Assembly (NCBI GenBank): GCA_937922785.1
Contig: CALAJQ010000022.1
Coordinates: 1-64,000 of the forward strand
Reading direction: 5' to 3'
DNA from: an uncultured Acidimicrobiales bacterium
GTDB lineage: Bacteria > Actinomycetota > Acidimicrobiia > Acidimicrobiales > SZUA-35
DNA length: 64,000 nt
The notes beneath the pieces are model-generated. The model was not told the origin of the DNA. It saw only the letters and a program-made list of their open reading frames with translations, and did not search any database. Both the position numbers and the translations under genes were made by a program. Positions 16,196 to 23,623 of the stretch are shown in pieces (positions within the stretch are counted from its first letter, which is position 1; each line of letters begins with the position of its first letter).

Positions 16196-17119
16196 GTGAC
16201 TACCGCTCTCTCTGCCGTCGATCTCCGTAAGTCCTTCGGAGACTTTGAGGCCGTGAAAGGCATTTCCTTCGAGGTTCCGACCGGCCAGACCTTCTCGATT
16301 CTTGGCCCTAACGGCGCTGGAAAAAGCTCCACCATGAAGATGGTCACCACGGTTAGCCCGGTTACCAGCGGTTCTCTGACCGTTTTGGGCATGGACCCAA
16401 CCACTAACGGCCGCGCCATCAGGGCCCGCCTTGGGGTTGTGCCCCAGGAAGACATTCTCGACAGCGAAATGACAGTCCGAGAAAACCTGGTGATGTACAG
16501 CCGCTATTTCGGTATCTCCTGGGCCGACGCCCGGACTAAGGCCGATGAGCTGTTGAAGTTCGTCCAGCTGGCCGATCGTGCAGGCGACAAAGTTGAACCC
16601 CTTTCGGGCGGCATGAAAAGACGCCTCACCATCGCGCGAGCGCTTGTGAACGACCCTAGCCTTGTGCTTCTTGACGAGCCGACCACCGGCCTTGACCCTC
16701 AAGCGAGGCACCTTCTTTGGGATCGGCTTTATCAACTTAAGGAACAAGGCGTCAGCCTTCTGCTTACCACCCACTACATGGACGAAGCCGAACAGTTGGC
16801 TGACCGGTTGATCATTATGGACAACGGCACGATCTCGGCCGAAGGTTCACCCACCCAGCTGATCGCTGAACACTGCTCTAAAGAAGTTGTTGAACTGCGC
16901 TTCGACAACAGGACTTCGCCGGAGCTGCAGTCGGTCGCTGAACAGTCTGGACTTAGGATCGAAAATCTCCCTGACCGCACGTTGGTGTACGCCGACGACG
17001 GAGACGCGGCTCTCAGCCATCTGGCCGAACAAGGCGTTCACCCCACCGGAACATTGATCCGCCGAGCAACCCTGGAAGACGTCTTTCTGGCGCTGACTGG
17101 AAGGTCACTAAACGAATGA
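16196..17119 (+). CDS. ABC exporter ATP-binding protein (NodI/DrrA-like)
   Basis: The ATPase has Walker A 'GPNGAGKSS', Q-loop 'VVPQEDILD', signature 'LSGGMKRRLTIARAL', Walker B 'LVLLDEPTTGLD' and H-loop 'LLTTHYMDEAEQLAD', followed by the C-terminal extension typical of NodI/DrrA exporters. It works with the two coupled ABC-2 permeases downstream, exporting an unknown, probably lipophilic, compound or cell-surface precursor. GTG 16196 is used; the stop overlaps the permease ATG. Confidence 0.92.
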   Translation: MTTALSAVDLRKSFGDFEAVKGISFEVPTGQTFSILGPNGAGKSSTMKMVTTVSPVTSGSLTVLGMDPTTNGRAIRARLGVVPQEDILDSEMTVRENLVMYSRYFGISWADARTKADELLKFVQLADRAGDKVEPLSGGMKRRLTIARALVNDPSLVLLDEPTTGLDPQARHLLWDRLYQLKEQGVSLLLTTHYMDEAEQLADRLIIMDNGTISAEGSPTQLIAEHCSKEVVELRFDNRTSPELQSVAEQSGLRIENLPDRTLVYADDGDAALSHLAEQGVHPTGTLIRRATLEDVFLALTGRSLNE

Positions 17120-17931
17120 CCGCCGTCGAACGAATAGCGGCCCAGTCAGCCGAGACCAGCTTCAGTCGCTCGGGCTTGTTGCATTTCTTTGAATACCAGT
17201 TCGTGCGTTTGCGCACAGGCTGGCGCGGAATCGTGGTGACAGGAGTGTTCACACCGGTTCTGTTCCTTCTAGTCATGGGGCTAGGGCTCGGCGAACTTGT
17301 TGACCGTGACGCCAACGAACTGGGCACCAGCTACCTCAACTACATCGGGCCCGGACTTCTGGCCACGACGGCTATGCAGTGGGGCTCCCAGCAAGCCCTT
17401 TGGCCCACCATGGCTGAGATCAGATGGGAGGGCGGATACAAAGCGGCGTTAGTCACTCCCCTAACCGTCGCCGAGCTTGCCGCAGGCCACATCGGTTGGA
17501 TAAGCGCACGATTCTTTATGGCTGGAGTCTTGTTCTCGGGCGTGTTGGCCGGCTTCGGAATAGCGCAAAGCTGGTGGTTCCTCCTTACCCCCTTGGCCGC
17601 AACACTCACCTGTGCCGCCTTCGCAGCGCCTATTGCTGCGTTCACTTCACTACAGGGGAACGATCATTTGTTCCCACTAATTATGCGCTTCGTTGTGATC
17701 CCACTACTGCTGTTCTCCGGAGCGTTCTTTCCTATCACGAACCTCCCAGCGGTGCTGGAGTGGATTGCCCGGCTGACCCCGTCCTGGCACGGCGTTGAAC
17801 TGTGCCGCGACCTTTCCAGCGGCGACTTGGCCCTTGGCTCTACGGCCCTTCACATTCTGTACCCGTTGGCATTTGTGCTTGTTGGCTACATCGGCACCAA
17901 GGCCGGTATCAAGAAAACGTTGGGCACATGA
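17116..17931 (+). CDS. ABC-2 type permease (NodJ-like), first subunit
   Basis: A 271-residue integral membrane protein with six predicted helices and the ABC-2 signature around 'NYIGPGLLATTAMQWGSQQALWPTMAEIRWEGGYKAALVTPLTVAELAAGHIGWI'-like region (residues 75-135). 'LFSGAFFPITNLP' precedes the last pair of helices, as in NodJ. It overlaps its ATPase and the second permease by 4 bp on each side, indicating a stoichiometric complex with a heterodimeric membrane part. Confidence 0.88.
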   Translation: MTAVERIAAQSAETSFSRSGLLHFFEYQFVRLRTGWRGIVVTGVFTPVLFLLVMGLGLGELVDRDANELGTSYLNYIGPGLLATTAMQWGSQQALWPTMAEIRWEGGYKAALVTPLTVAELAAGHIGWISARFFMAGVLFSGVLAGFGIAQSWWFLLTPLAATLTCAAFAAPIAAFTSLQGNDHLFPLIMRFVVIPLLLFSGAFFPITNLPAVLEWIARLTPSWHGVELCRDLSSGDLALGSTALHILYPLAFVLVGYIGTKAGIKKTLGT

Positions 17932-18728
17932 CCGCTCTCTCTAATGACAGCAGCGGCCGAAGCAGTCAGTCGACTGCGCCGTTTCGCATGGTTGAGCGCA
18001 ACGCACTGGCCTGGCGTCACAACTGGTGGGTCATAGCGTCGGGCGCGTTCGAGCCGCTGTTTTACCTACTAGGACTGGGCTTTGGCATGGGTGCCCTCGT
18101 TGGCGCAATCGATGTGAACGGCGTGGAGATGCCCTACAAGAACTTTGTTGCGCCTGGGCTTATGGCTTCGGCAGCAATGAACGGAGCCGTGTTCGACACC
18201 ACTATGAACTTCTGGTTCAAGCTGAAACAGGAGCGCACCTTTGACGCAATCCTAAACACGCCACTGACCCTGACCGACATCGTCGTGGGCGAGCTGGGTT
18301 GGTCGGTCGCTCGAGGTGCGATCTATGCGTTGTTCTTCCTAATCGCCATGGCCGCTCTGGGCCTAACAACATCCTGGTGGGTTTTACTGACCCTGCCAGC
18401 AGCAATTCTTATTGCGTGGATGTTCGGGTCGTTGGGAATCTATTTCACCACCTACATGCGCACCTGGACTGACTTCGACTTCCTTCCTTTGATCTTGATG
18501 CCGCTGTTCTTGGCGTCCACAACGTTCTTTACTCTCCAGACCTACCCCACATGGGCTCGGCCGATTGTGCAGGCAACTCCGCTTTATCAAGGCGCTGCCC
18601 TCTTGCGAAATCTCAGCTTCGGCACGCCGGGCTGGAACGATGTTGGCCACGTTGTGTACATGGTGGTGCTAAGCGCGTTGTGCACGAGGGCAGCATCGAA
18701 ACGGTTAGGGCCTTTGCTTCAAAGTTAG
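17928..18728 (+). CDS. ABC-2 type permease (NodJ-like), second subunit
   Basis: A homologue of the preceding permease: 'NFVAPGLMASAAMNGAVFDTTMNFWFKLKQERTFDAILNTPLTLTDIVVGE' corresponds to the same region, and 'TFFTLQTYP' to the late motif. The correct start is ATG 17928, overlapping the previous stop (ATGA); an in-frame upstream codon at 17802 would add residues with no family similarity. The paired permeases imply an asymmetric transporter. Confidence 0.87.
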   Translation: MTALSNDSSGRSSQSTAPFRMVERNALAWRHNWWVIASGAFEPLFYLLGLGFGMGALVGAIDVNGVEMPYKNFVAPGLMASAAMNGAVFDTTMNFWFKLKQERTFDAILNTPLTLTDIVVGELGWSVARGAIYALFFLIAMAALGLTTSWWVLLTLPAAILIAWMFGSLGIYFTTYMRTWTDFDFLPLILMPLFLASTTFFTLQTYPTWARPIVQATPLYQGAALLRNLSFGTPGWNDVGHVVYMVVLSALCTRAASKRLGPLLQS

Positions 18729-18804
18729 TTTGGCTGTGTAGTTTTCCGGGCTAGTTCCTCCGGGTTAGTTGCAGTTCTCGGTCCGACTGCTGCAGACTTT
18801 GCCC

Positions 18805-19485
18805 GTGAGCGAACACAACCACGACCATTCACACGATCACGACCATCACGGGCACAGCCACGGGAACGAGCATGATCAGGGACTCAAGGGCATGTTGCGT
18901 TACGCCCGCTTTGCTCGTGAGATGTGGCATTCAGAAGTCAACGAGGCCGTAGTGAATCGGCTGGCCCCTCGCCCGGGCGAAACCGTTATGGACATCGGGG
19001 CCGGAGCCGGAGCTGGTTCAATGGTGGCCGCCAAGACTGGCTGCAACGTCGTGGCCGTCGAGCCCACCCCCTACATGCGCAAAGTCCTTGAGGCGCGGCG
19101 GGCAACATCAAGCGCACGCAAGCGCATCACGGTTGTGGATGGGACAGCCGAAGCCACTGGTGTTGACGCCGGCTCGATCGATGTTGCGTGGGCGGTCAAT
19201 ACCATGCACCACTGGGGCAGTATCGAAGCGGGCATTGCCGAGTTAGATCGAGTCTTGGGCCCTAACAGTCGCCTGTTGTTGGTAGATGAAGACTTTGATG
19301 ACCCGACCCATCCCGAGTACGACAAGTTCAAGTCCAAGAAGGAAGAACATAGCCACCACTTTGCGTCGGTAGATCCCGGAGCCGTGAGGGCCCAGCTGAT
19401 CGAGGCCGGGTTAGACGTGGCCTTCGGCGGTTATGACCGAATCGCCCAGCGACCCGCCATCATCATCGAAGCAACCCGGCCGTAA
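18805..19485 (+). CDS. SAM-dependent class I methyltransferase with His-rich N-terminus
   Basis: The core is a Rossmann-type methyltransferase: motif I 'VMDIGAGAGAGSM', acidic loop 'VVAVEPTPYMRKVL', 'VVDGTAEATG' and the methyltransf_11-like 'DVAWAVNTMHHW'. Residues 2-23 are extraordinarily rich in His, Asp and Ser (about a dozen His in HNHDHSHDHDHH-type runs), a likely Zn/Ni/Co-binding tail. A GTG at 18805 starts exactly at this tail; the open frame from TTG 18769 adds a less plausible leader. The gene converges on a CobW-family GTPase gene 39 bp away, and similar His runs are typical of COG0523 metallochaperones, so a shared metal role is inferred. The methyl acceptor is unknown. Confidence 0.82.
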   Translation: MSEHNHDHSHDHDHHGHSHGNEHDQGLKGMLRYARFAREMWHSEVNEAVVNRLAPRPGETVMDIGAGAGAGSMVAAKTGCNVVAVEPTPYMRKVLEARRATSSARKRITVVDGTAEATGVDAGSIDVAWAVNTMHHWGSIEAGIAELDRVLGPNSRLLLVDEDFDDPTHPEYDKFKSKKEEHSHHFASVDPGAVRAQLIEAGLDVAFGGYDRIAQRPAIIIEATRP

Positions 19486-19524
19486 TTGCGCATCTGTCTG
19501 GGCGTAACGCTCGGTGAGTGAGCG

Positions 19525-20061
19525 CTACGCCCCGACAGAACGAGGGGTTTTGTCCGCCAGCCAGTTGGTGACGTGAGCCAAGCGCTGATCATCAACTAGG
19601 TCAAGCTTGGAAAGATGAATCGAGTCAGCGGCAGCGATTTGGCGCATCACGAGACCACCCACAAACTTGTCCGAAGCGAGTTGGGTGATGGTCTCGACGT
19701 CCACTACAACAATCGTTTTGGCCAGCTCTAGCCCATTCCATGCTCCGCCATAAGTTGCCACCCGGTCTGGCTCGGCCACGCCGCTCGCTTCGATGACAAC
19801 TGCATCAGGCGGGTTCGCGCTGCCAGTTATGCCTCGCAGCGTCTCGTCCAAGTCATCACCGATTGCGCAACAGATGCATCCGTTGGTTAGTTCATAGGTT
19901 TCGCCGTCATGATCGGCGATCAGATCCACATCAATGTTTAGATCACCAAAGTCGTTAACCAACACCGCTATTCGTTGGCCGCTGGTTTCGGTCAACATCT
20001 TGTTGATGAAAGTGGTCTTGCCTGCACCCAAGTAGCCACCAATAACAGTGAGAGGAATCAT
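19525..20061 (-). CDS. COG0523 (CobW-family) GTPase, short form without C-terminal domain
   Basis: Only the G domain of a CobW/YjiA/Nha3-type metallochaperone is present (178 residues; relatives have 300 or more). Walker A 'GGYLGAGKTTFINKML', the metal-binding 'NGCICC', 'VIEASGVAEP' and a nucleotide-specificity motif 'SKLD' (usually NKxD) are seen, and the protein stops soon after. The CobW C-terminal domain is missing with no frameshifted remnant noticed downstream. The start ATG overlaps the stop of the upstream amidohydrolase gene (ATGA), so both proteins are made from one mRNA. A role in inserting zinc or another metal into that hydrolase is a reasonable inference. Confidence 0.85.
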   Translation of the reverse strand: MIPLTVIGGYLGAGKTTFINKMLTETSGQRIAVLVNDFGDLNIDVDLIADHDGETYELTNGCICCAIGDDLDETLRGITGSANPPDAVVIEASGVAEPDRVATYGGAWNGLELAKTIVVVDVETITQLASDKFVGGLVMRQIAAADSIHLSKLDLVDDQRLAHVTNWLADKTPRSVGA

Positions 20062-21719
20062 CGGGTGGCCAGCGGGAACTTATGGCCCTCGAACACGGTG
20101 CCCCAAATATTGATGTCCTTTAAGCGCATCGGGTCGACCTCATACGGGTCTTCATCCAACACGGTGAAATCGGCCTTCTTCCCCGAACTTATGCTGCCGA
20201 TCTCGCTCTCCATGCCAAGAACATACGCGGCATCAATCGTGATGGCCCGCATTGCGGCGTCGATGCTGGCCCGTTCTTCGGCGCCCATCACTGCCCCGCT
20301 TTCGCCCACTCGGTTCACTGCAACCCAGGCGCTGACCAGCGGTTGACACGGAGCCATGGTGAAGTCGGAGTGATAGGCCGTTGTTACGCCGTGTCGCTCG
20401 AGCGAGCCGACCCGAGCCATCTGCGATGCACGCTCATAACCAACCGATCCGGCCCAGTAGGCCTCACCCAATTCGTGCACGTAGTAGATGTTGGCCGACA
20501 CGATTGCGCCGAGATCGGCGATGCGCCGCACCTGTTCCGGAGTGGATAGGCCGAAGTGTTCAATGGTGAACCGGTGATCAAACCGAGGTCGTTCCCATTG
20601 CAGTTTGGCCAACGTGTCCAAGGCCAGTTCGACACCAAGATCGCCGGTGCAGTGAACGTGGATTTGATAGCCAGCGTTCCAGTACATACGCGCTAACTGC
20701 TCGAACAATTCCGGCGGCATAAGCCATTCGCCGTGATGGCCGTCGATGAAACCGACCCCGCCCACCTGCATCAGCTGGGCATAAAATCCGCCGTCTGTGA
20801 ATAGCTTCACGTTGTTGCGATAGAACAGGCGCTGGGTTCCCCGCTCGGCTCGGTGCTTCACAAGCGCCAAGCCGCCTTCAATTCCGGATGCTCCAGTTGT
20901 GCCGCGGATGCCCGCAGGAATCATCTGCACCCTGAAAGGAACCTCGGGTCGGTCCAAGGCAGCACACATTGCATCCCATTCGTTGTCGGTATCCAACAGG
21001 CCACCGGTTAGATCACCAATGGTGGTCTGGCCACCTTGATGAACAGCGGCCGCAGTCAGGTCAAGGCCAAGCCGAAAGCGGTCTTCGGCTAAGAGGTAAG
21101 CGTTCATCTGAGCCATGGCGATGTTCTTGCCGGTTTCGCTGAAGCGTCCCTCTTCCAGGTCAACCTGGGGGTGACTAGCGATTCGGTCAAGATCTAACCC
21201 CGACCAATCAAGGCCGGGGGTATTCACATAGATCTCATGAAATGAACGCTGCCAAACGATGATGGGCCGGGTTGTAGAAATGGCATCCAGCATCTGCCGG
21301 TTCACCTCACCGTGCCAAAGGTTGTGATAGCCCCAGGTGTGTAGCGGCTCGTCAGCTGTCGCCATCTCAGACTCGATCCGTTGCAGCTCGGCCAGGTAGT
21401 CCTCGGGCGTGGTGGTTGGCGGGACGGTTCGGTCTGGAAGCTTCCACTCCATCGCGGTGATGAAGTGCATCGGCAACAACATGGCGCTTAACGAAGGGTG
21501 CAGGTGCGGGTCAATGAAGCCCGGCATTAGCACCTTGTCTGCGAAGGTCTCGTCGATCTCGTGGGTATGGGCATCGAGCCACGGCTGCATCGATTCCAAC
21601 GTGCCCACCTCAACTATCTGGCCGTCAGCAACCGCCACAGCATTAGCGGTTGGGAACGACGGGTTCATCGTTCTGACTAACTTGGCCGTGTAGATCCTCA
21701 GGTGCATGGAGGCCAACAT
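20058..21719 (-). CDS. YtcJ-like metal-dependent amidohydrolase (module 1)
   Basis: A 553-residue amidohydrolase family 3 protein. The N-terminal beta-sandwich is followed by 'VLMPGFIDPHLHPSLSAM' carrying the metal-ligand HxH, later 'QIHVHCTGDLGVELAL' and 'RFTIEHFGLSTPEQV' (metal histidines) and 'AYHSDFTMAP' near the end (catalytic aspartate). These enzymes hydrolyse amide bonds in N-acyl or cyclic compounds; the substrate is unknown. ATG 21719 or 21707 is the start. The stop overlaps the downstream CobW-type GTPase gene. A second amidohydrolase-GTPase pair with the same arrangement lies 2 kb away. The SDR gene is divergent, sharing a 70-bp promoter interval. Confidence 0.88.
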   Translation of the reverse strand: MLASMHLRIYTAKLVRTMNPSFPTANAVAVADGQIVEVGTLESMQPWLDAHTHEIDETFADKVLMPGFIDPHLHPSLSAMLLPMHFITAMEWKLPDRTVPPTTTPEDYLAELQRIESEMATADEPLHTWGYHNLWHGEVNRQMLDAISTTRPIIVWQRSFHEIYVNTPGLDWSGLDLDRIASHPQVDLEEGRFSETGKNIAMAQMNAYLLAEDRFRLGLDLTAAAVHQGGQTTIGDLTGGLLDTDNEWDAMCAALDRPEVPFRVQMIPAGIRGTTGASGIEGGLALVKHRAERGTQRLFYRNNVKLFTDGGFYAQLMQVGGVGFIDGHHGEWLMPPELFEQLARMYWNAGYQIHVHCTGDLGVELALDTLAKLQWERPRFDHRFTIEHFGLSTPEQVRRIADLGAIVSANIYYVHELGEAYWAGSVGYERASQMARVGSLERHGVTTAYHSDFTMAPCQPLVSAWVAVNRVGESGAVMGAEERASIDAAMRAITIDAAYVLGMESEIGSISSGKKADFTVLDEDPYEVDPMRLKDINIWGTVFEGHKFPLATR

Positions 21720-21791
21720 TAGCTGGCTTGCTGGCAGGCACGAAGTTGTGAATTTCAGGCATTCGTCTCTGTAGGCGTAGTGTTAGCGGCC

Positions 21792-22637
21792 ATGGATTCT
21801 CTTCAAGGCAAGACTGCAGTTATCACTGGAGGCGCAAGCGGAATCGGGCTTGAGCTAGCCCGCACGTTCGGCGCCCAGGGAATGAAATTGGTCTTGGGTG
21901 ACATTGAGCAACCAGCTCTGGATAACGCGGCCGCCAGCCTTCGAGAGCTCGGTTATGAAGTGGTGGCGGAGGAAGTTGACGTCAGAAGCATTGATGATTT
22001 GAAGCGGCTTGAGGCGAGTGCTCGGGAGCACTTCGGCAACGTGCACGTCCTGTGTAATAACGCCGGTGTTGGCGGCGGAGGACCCGTTGCCGATCCAGAC
22101 GATATCGAAGCTTGGCGGTGGACAATTGACATCAATCTGTGGGGCGTCATCTACGGCTGCAAGGTCTTCCTGCCGGCGATGATCGAACACGGCGAACCTT
22201 GTCACGTAGTGAACACAGCATCAATGGCGGGGCTTCATGCCCCGGCGGGGATGGGGTCATACAACGTCTCTAAGTTTGGTGTCGTTGCTTTGTCCGAGAC
22301 CCTCACCAGAGAGATGCAACAAGCCGAAACTTCAGTTGGCGTGTCCGTGCTTTGCCCGGCGTTCGTGAAGACTCAGATTGCCCAAAGCCAGCGCAACATG
22401 CCAGCAGAGGTAGCCGCCTCGCTTCCACTACCGGACCCCAACAGAACAAGCATCGCCACCGAACTGGTAAACAACGGCATCAGCCCAACCATCGTTGCCG
22501 ATGCGGTTCTAGACGCAGTAAAGACAAACAAGTTCTGGATCCTCACCCACGACGAGACCAAACCCGGTGTAATCATGAAAGCCCAAGAAATCGCGGACGG
22601 CGTTAACCCCAAGCCTTACTCAGCTCTATTGGAGTAA
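21792..22637 (+). CDS. Short-chain dehydrogenase/reductase (SDR)
   Basis: A classical SDR with 'TGGASGIG' at 12-19 for cofactor binding, 'DVRSIDDL', 'NNAG' at 89-92, 'DINLWG', catalytic S144 and 'YNVSK' (Y157, K161). The aspartate at the end of strand 2 ('VLGDIEQ', D37) favours NAD(H). Substrate unknown. ATG 21792 fits the family's N-terminus; an upstream in-frame codon at 21780 adds 4 residues. It lies between the two amidohydrolase-CobW modules, pointing outward from module 1, and is followed by a strong terminator. Confidence 0.9.
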   Translation: MDSLQGKTAVITGGASGIGLELARTFGAQGMKLVLGDIEQPALDNAAASLRELGYEVVAEEVDVRSIDDLKRLEASAREHFGNVHVLCNNAGVGGGGPVADPDDIEAWRWTIDINLWGVIYGCKVFLPAMIEHGEPCHVVNTASMAGLHAPAGMGSYNVSKFGVVALSETLTREMQQAETSVGVSVLCPAFVKTQIAQSQRNMPAEVAASLPLPDPNRTSIATELVNNGISPTIVADAVLDAVKTNKFWILTHDETKPGVIMKAQEIADGVNPKPYSALLE

Positions 22638-22669
22638 CTTCATCCGGAACGGGTCAACCGGATTTCCGA

Positions 22670-22713
22670 ACGGCTGAAGTCCCACCCAGCGAGACTTCAG
22701 CCGTATTTTCTTT
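22670..22713 (+). terminator. Rho-independent terminator after the SDR gene
   Basis: A perfect 12-bp stem ACGGCTGAAGTC (22670-22681) / GACTTCAGCCGT (22693-22704) with an 11-base loop is followed by ATTTTCTTT. It ends transcription of the SDR gene and its right arm overlaps the last codons and stop of the convergent CobW-type gene. Confidence 0.9.
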
Positions 22714-23623
22714 GTTGGTTCGGTGCGCCGACCCCGTCGCCAACGATTTCGATAACAACGATCTTGGTTGCTGGTTCACCGGACCACGAGCCTGTTGCTC
22801 GCAAAGTCCATCGCTTGCCGACCCGCTGCAGAACACCGGGCTTCTCCGAATCCTCTAGCCACACGAACCCCTTGGCTCTTGCTACCGAATCGGACATTCC
22901 TTCCATCATCACCGCAACGTCGGAGCGAGAGATCGGTTCGTTGCGTTCAATCGTCCAGGTACGAAAGAGGTCGTTAGCGTCAGCGTGGCTGTGCTCGTGC
23001 TCGTGTCCGGCGTCGGGGCTACCACGCTGCCCAGCCTCGGCGGCTCCAAACAAAATTTCACCAGGAATCTGGGAGTTCTGAGTGACCGAGACGACGGCGT
23101 CGGGGTATTGGTCGCTCAGCCACCGTTCAGTCTCAGCTAGAGCCGAAGCATCTACCAAGTCGGCCTTGTTCAACACGATCACATTGGCTGCCTCAAGCTG
23201 TTGACCGACTATTTGGCCAACATATTCATCGGTGATTCGATGACGAATTGTTTCCGCATCAACCAACACGACTACGGCGTCCATCATCAACCCAGGGCCG
23301 TGACCATACGCAGCCACCTTGCCAGGGTCCGACACACCGCTGGCCTCGATCACTAGACGGTCGGGCTTTGGATCAAGCTCGGTAACGGTCTTCAGTGCAA
23401 CTGCAAATCCTTCCGCCAAGCTGCAGCAAATGCAGCCGTTCGCCAGCGAAAGTGTGTTCTCCCCCCTGCTTTCAATCAGGTCGGCGTCGATGTTGATGTC
23501 GCCAAAATCGTTAATCAGCAACGCAATCCGCTCTGTTGCGTCACGCAGGATGTTGTTTAACAAAGTGGTCTTGCCTGACCCCAGGTAGCCGCCGATGACG
23601 GTGACAGCTATTCGATCAATCAC
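22697..23623 (-). CDS. COG0523 (CobW-family) GTPase, full length with His-rich segment
   Basis: A 308-residue metallochaperone GTPase: Walker A 'GGYLGSGKTTLLNNIL', 'NGCICC' metal site, 'VIEASGVSDP', 'VLNKADLV' specificity motif, then a His-rich loop 'GHEHEHSHADAND' (about residues 215-227) and the CobW C-terminal domain. Proteins of this family deliver Zn, Co or Fe to client enzymes using GTP. The start codon is a GTG that overlaps the TGA of the amidohydrolase gene upstream (GTGA), linking it tightly to that enzyme. The terminal codons lie within the convergent terminator stem. Confidence 0.92.
   Translation of the reverse strand: MIDRIAVTVIGGYLGSGKTTLLNNILRDATERIALLINDFGDINIDADLIESRGENTLSLANGCICCSLAEGFAVALKTVTELDPKPDRLVIEASGVSDPGKVAAYGHGPGLMMDAVVVLVDAETIRHRITDEYVGQIVGQQLEAANVIVLNKADLVDASALAETERWLSDQYPDAVVSVTQNSQIPGEILFGAAEAGQRGSPDAGHEHEHSHADANDLFRTWTIERNEPISRSDVAVMMEGMSDSVARAKGFVWLEDSEKPGVLQRVGKRWTLRATGSWSGEPATKIVVIEIVGDGVGAPNQQRKYG

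Noticed and set aside
15692..16774. Long minus-strand open frame of 360 codons
   Set aside because: It is antisense to the GT-C-like and ABC ATPase genes, both of which have clear motifs; composition is typical of an antisense shadow.
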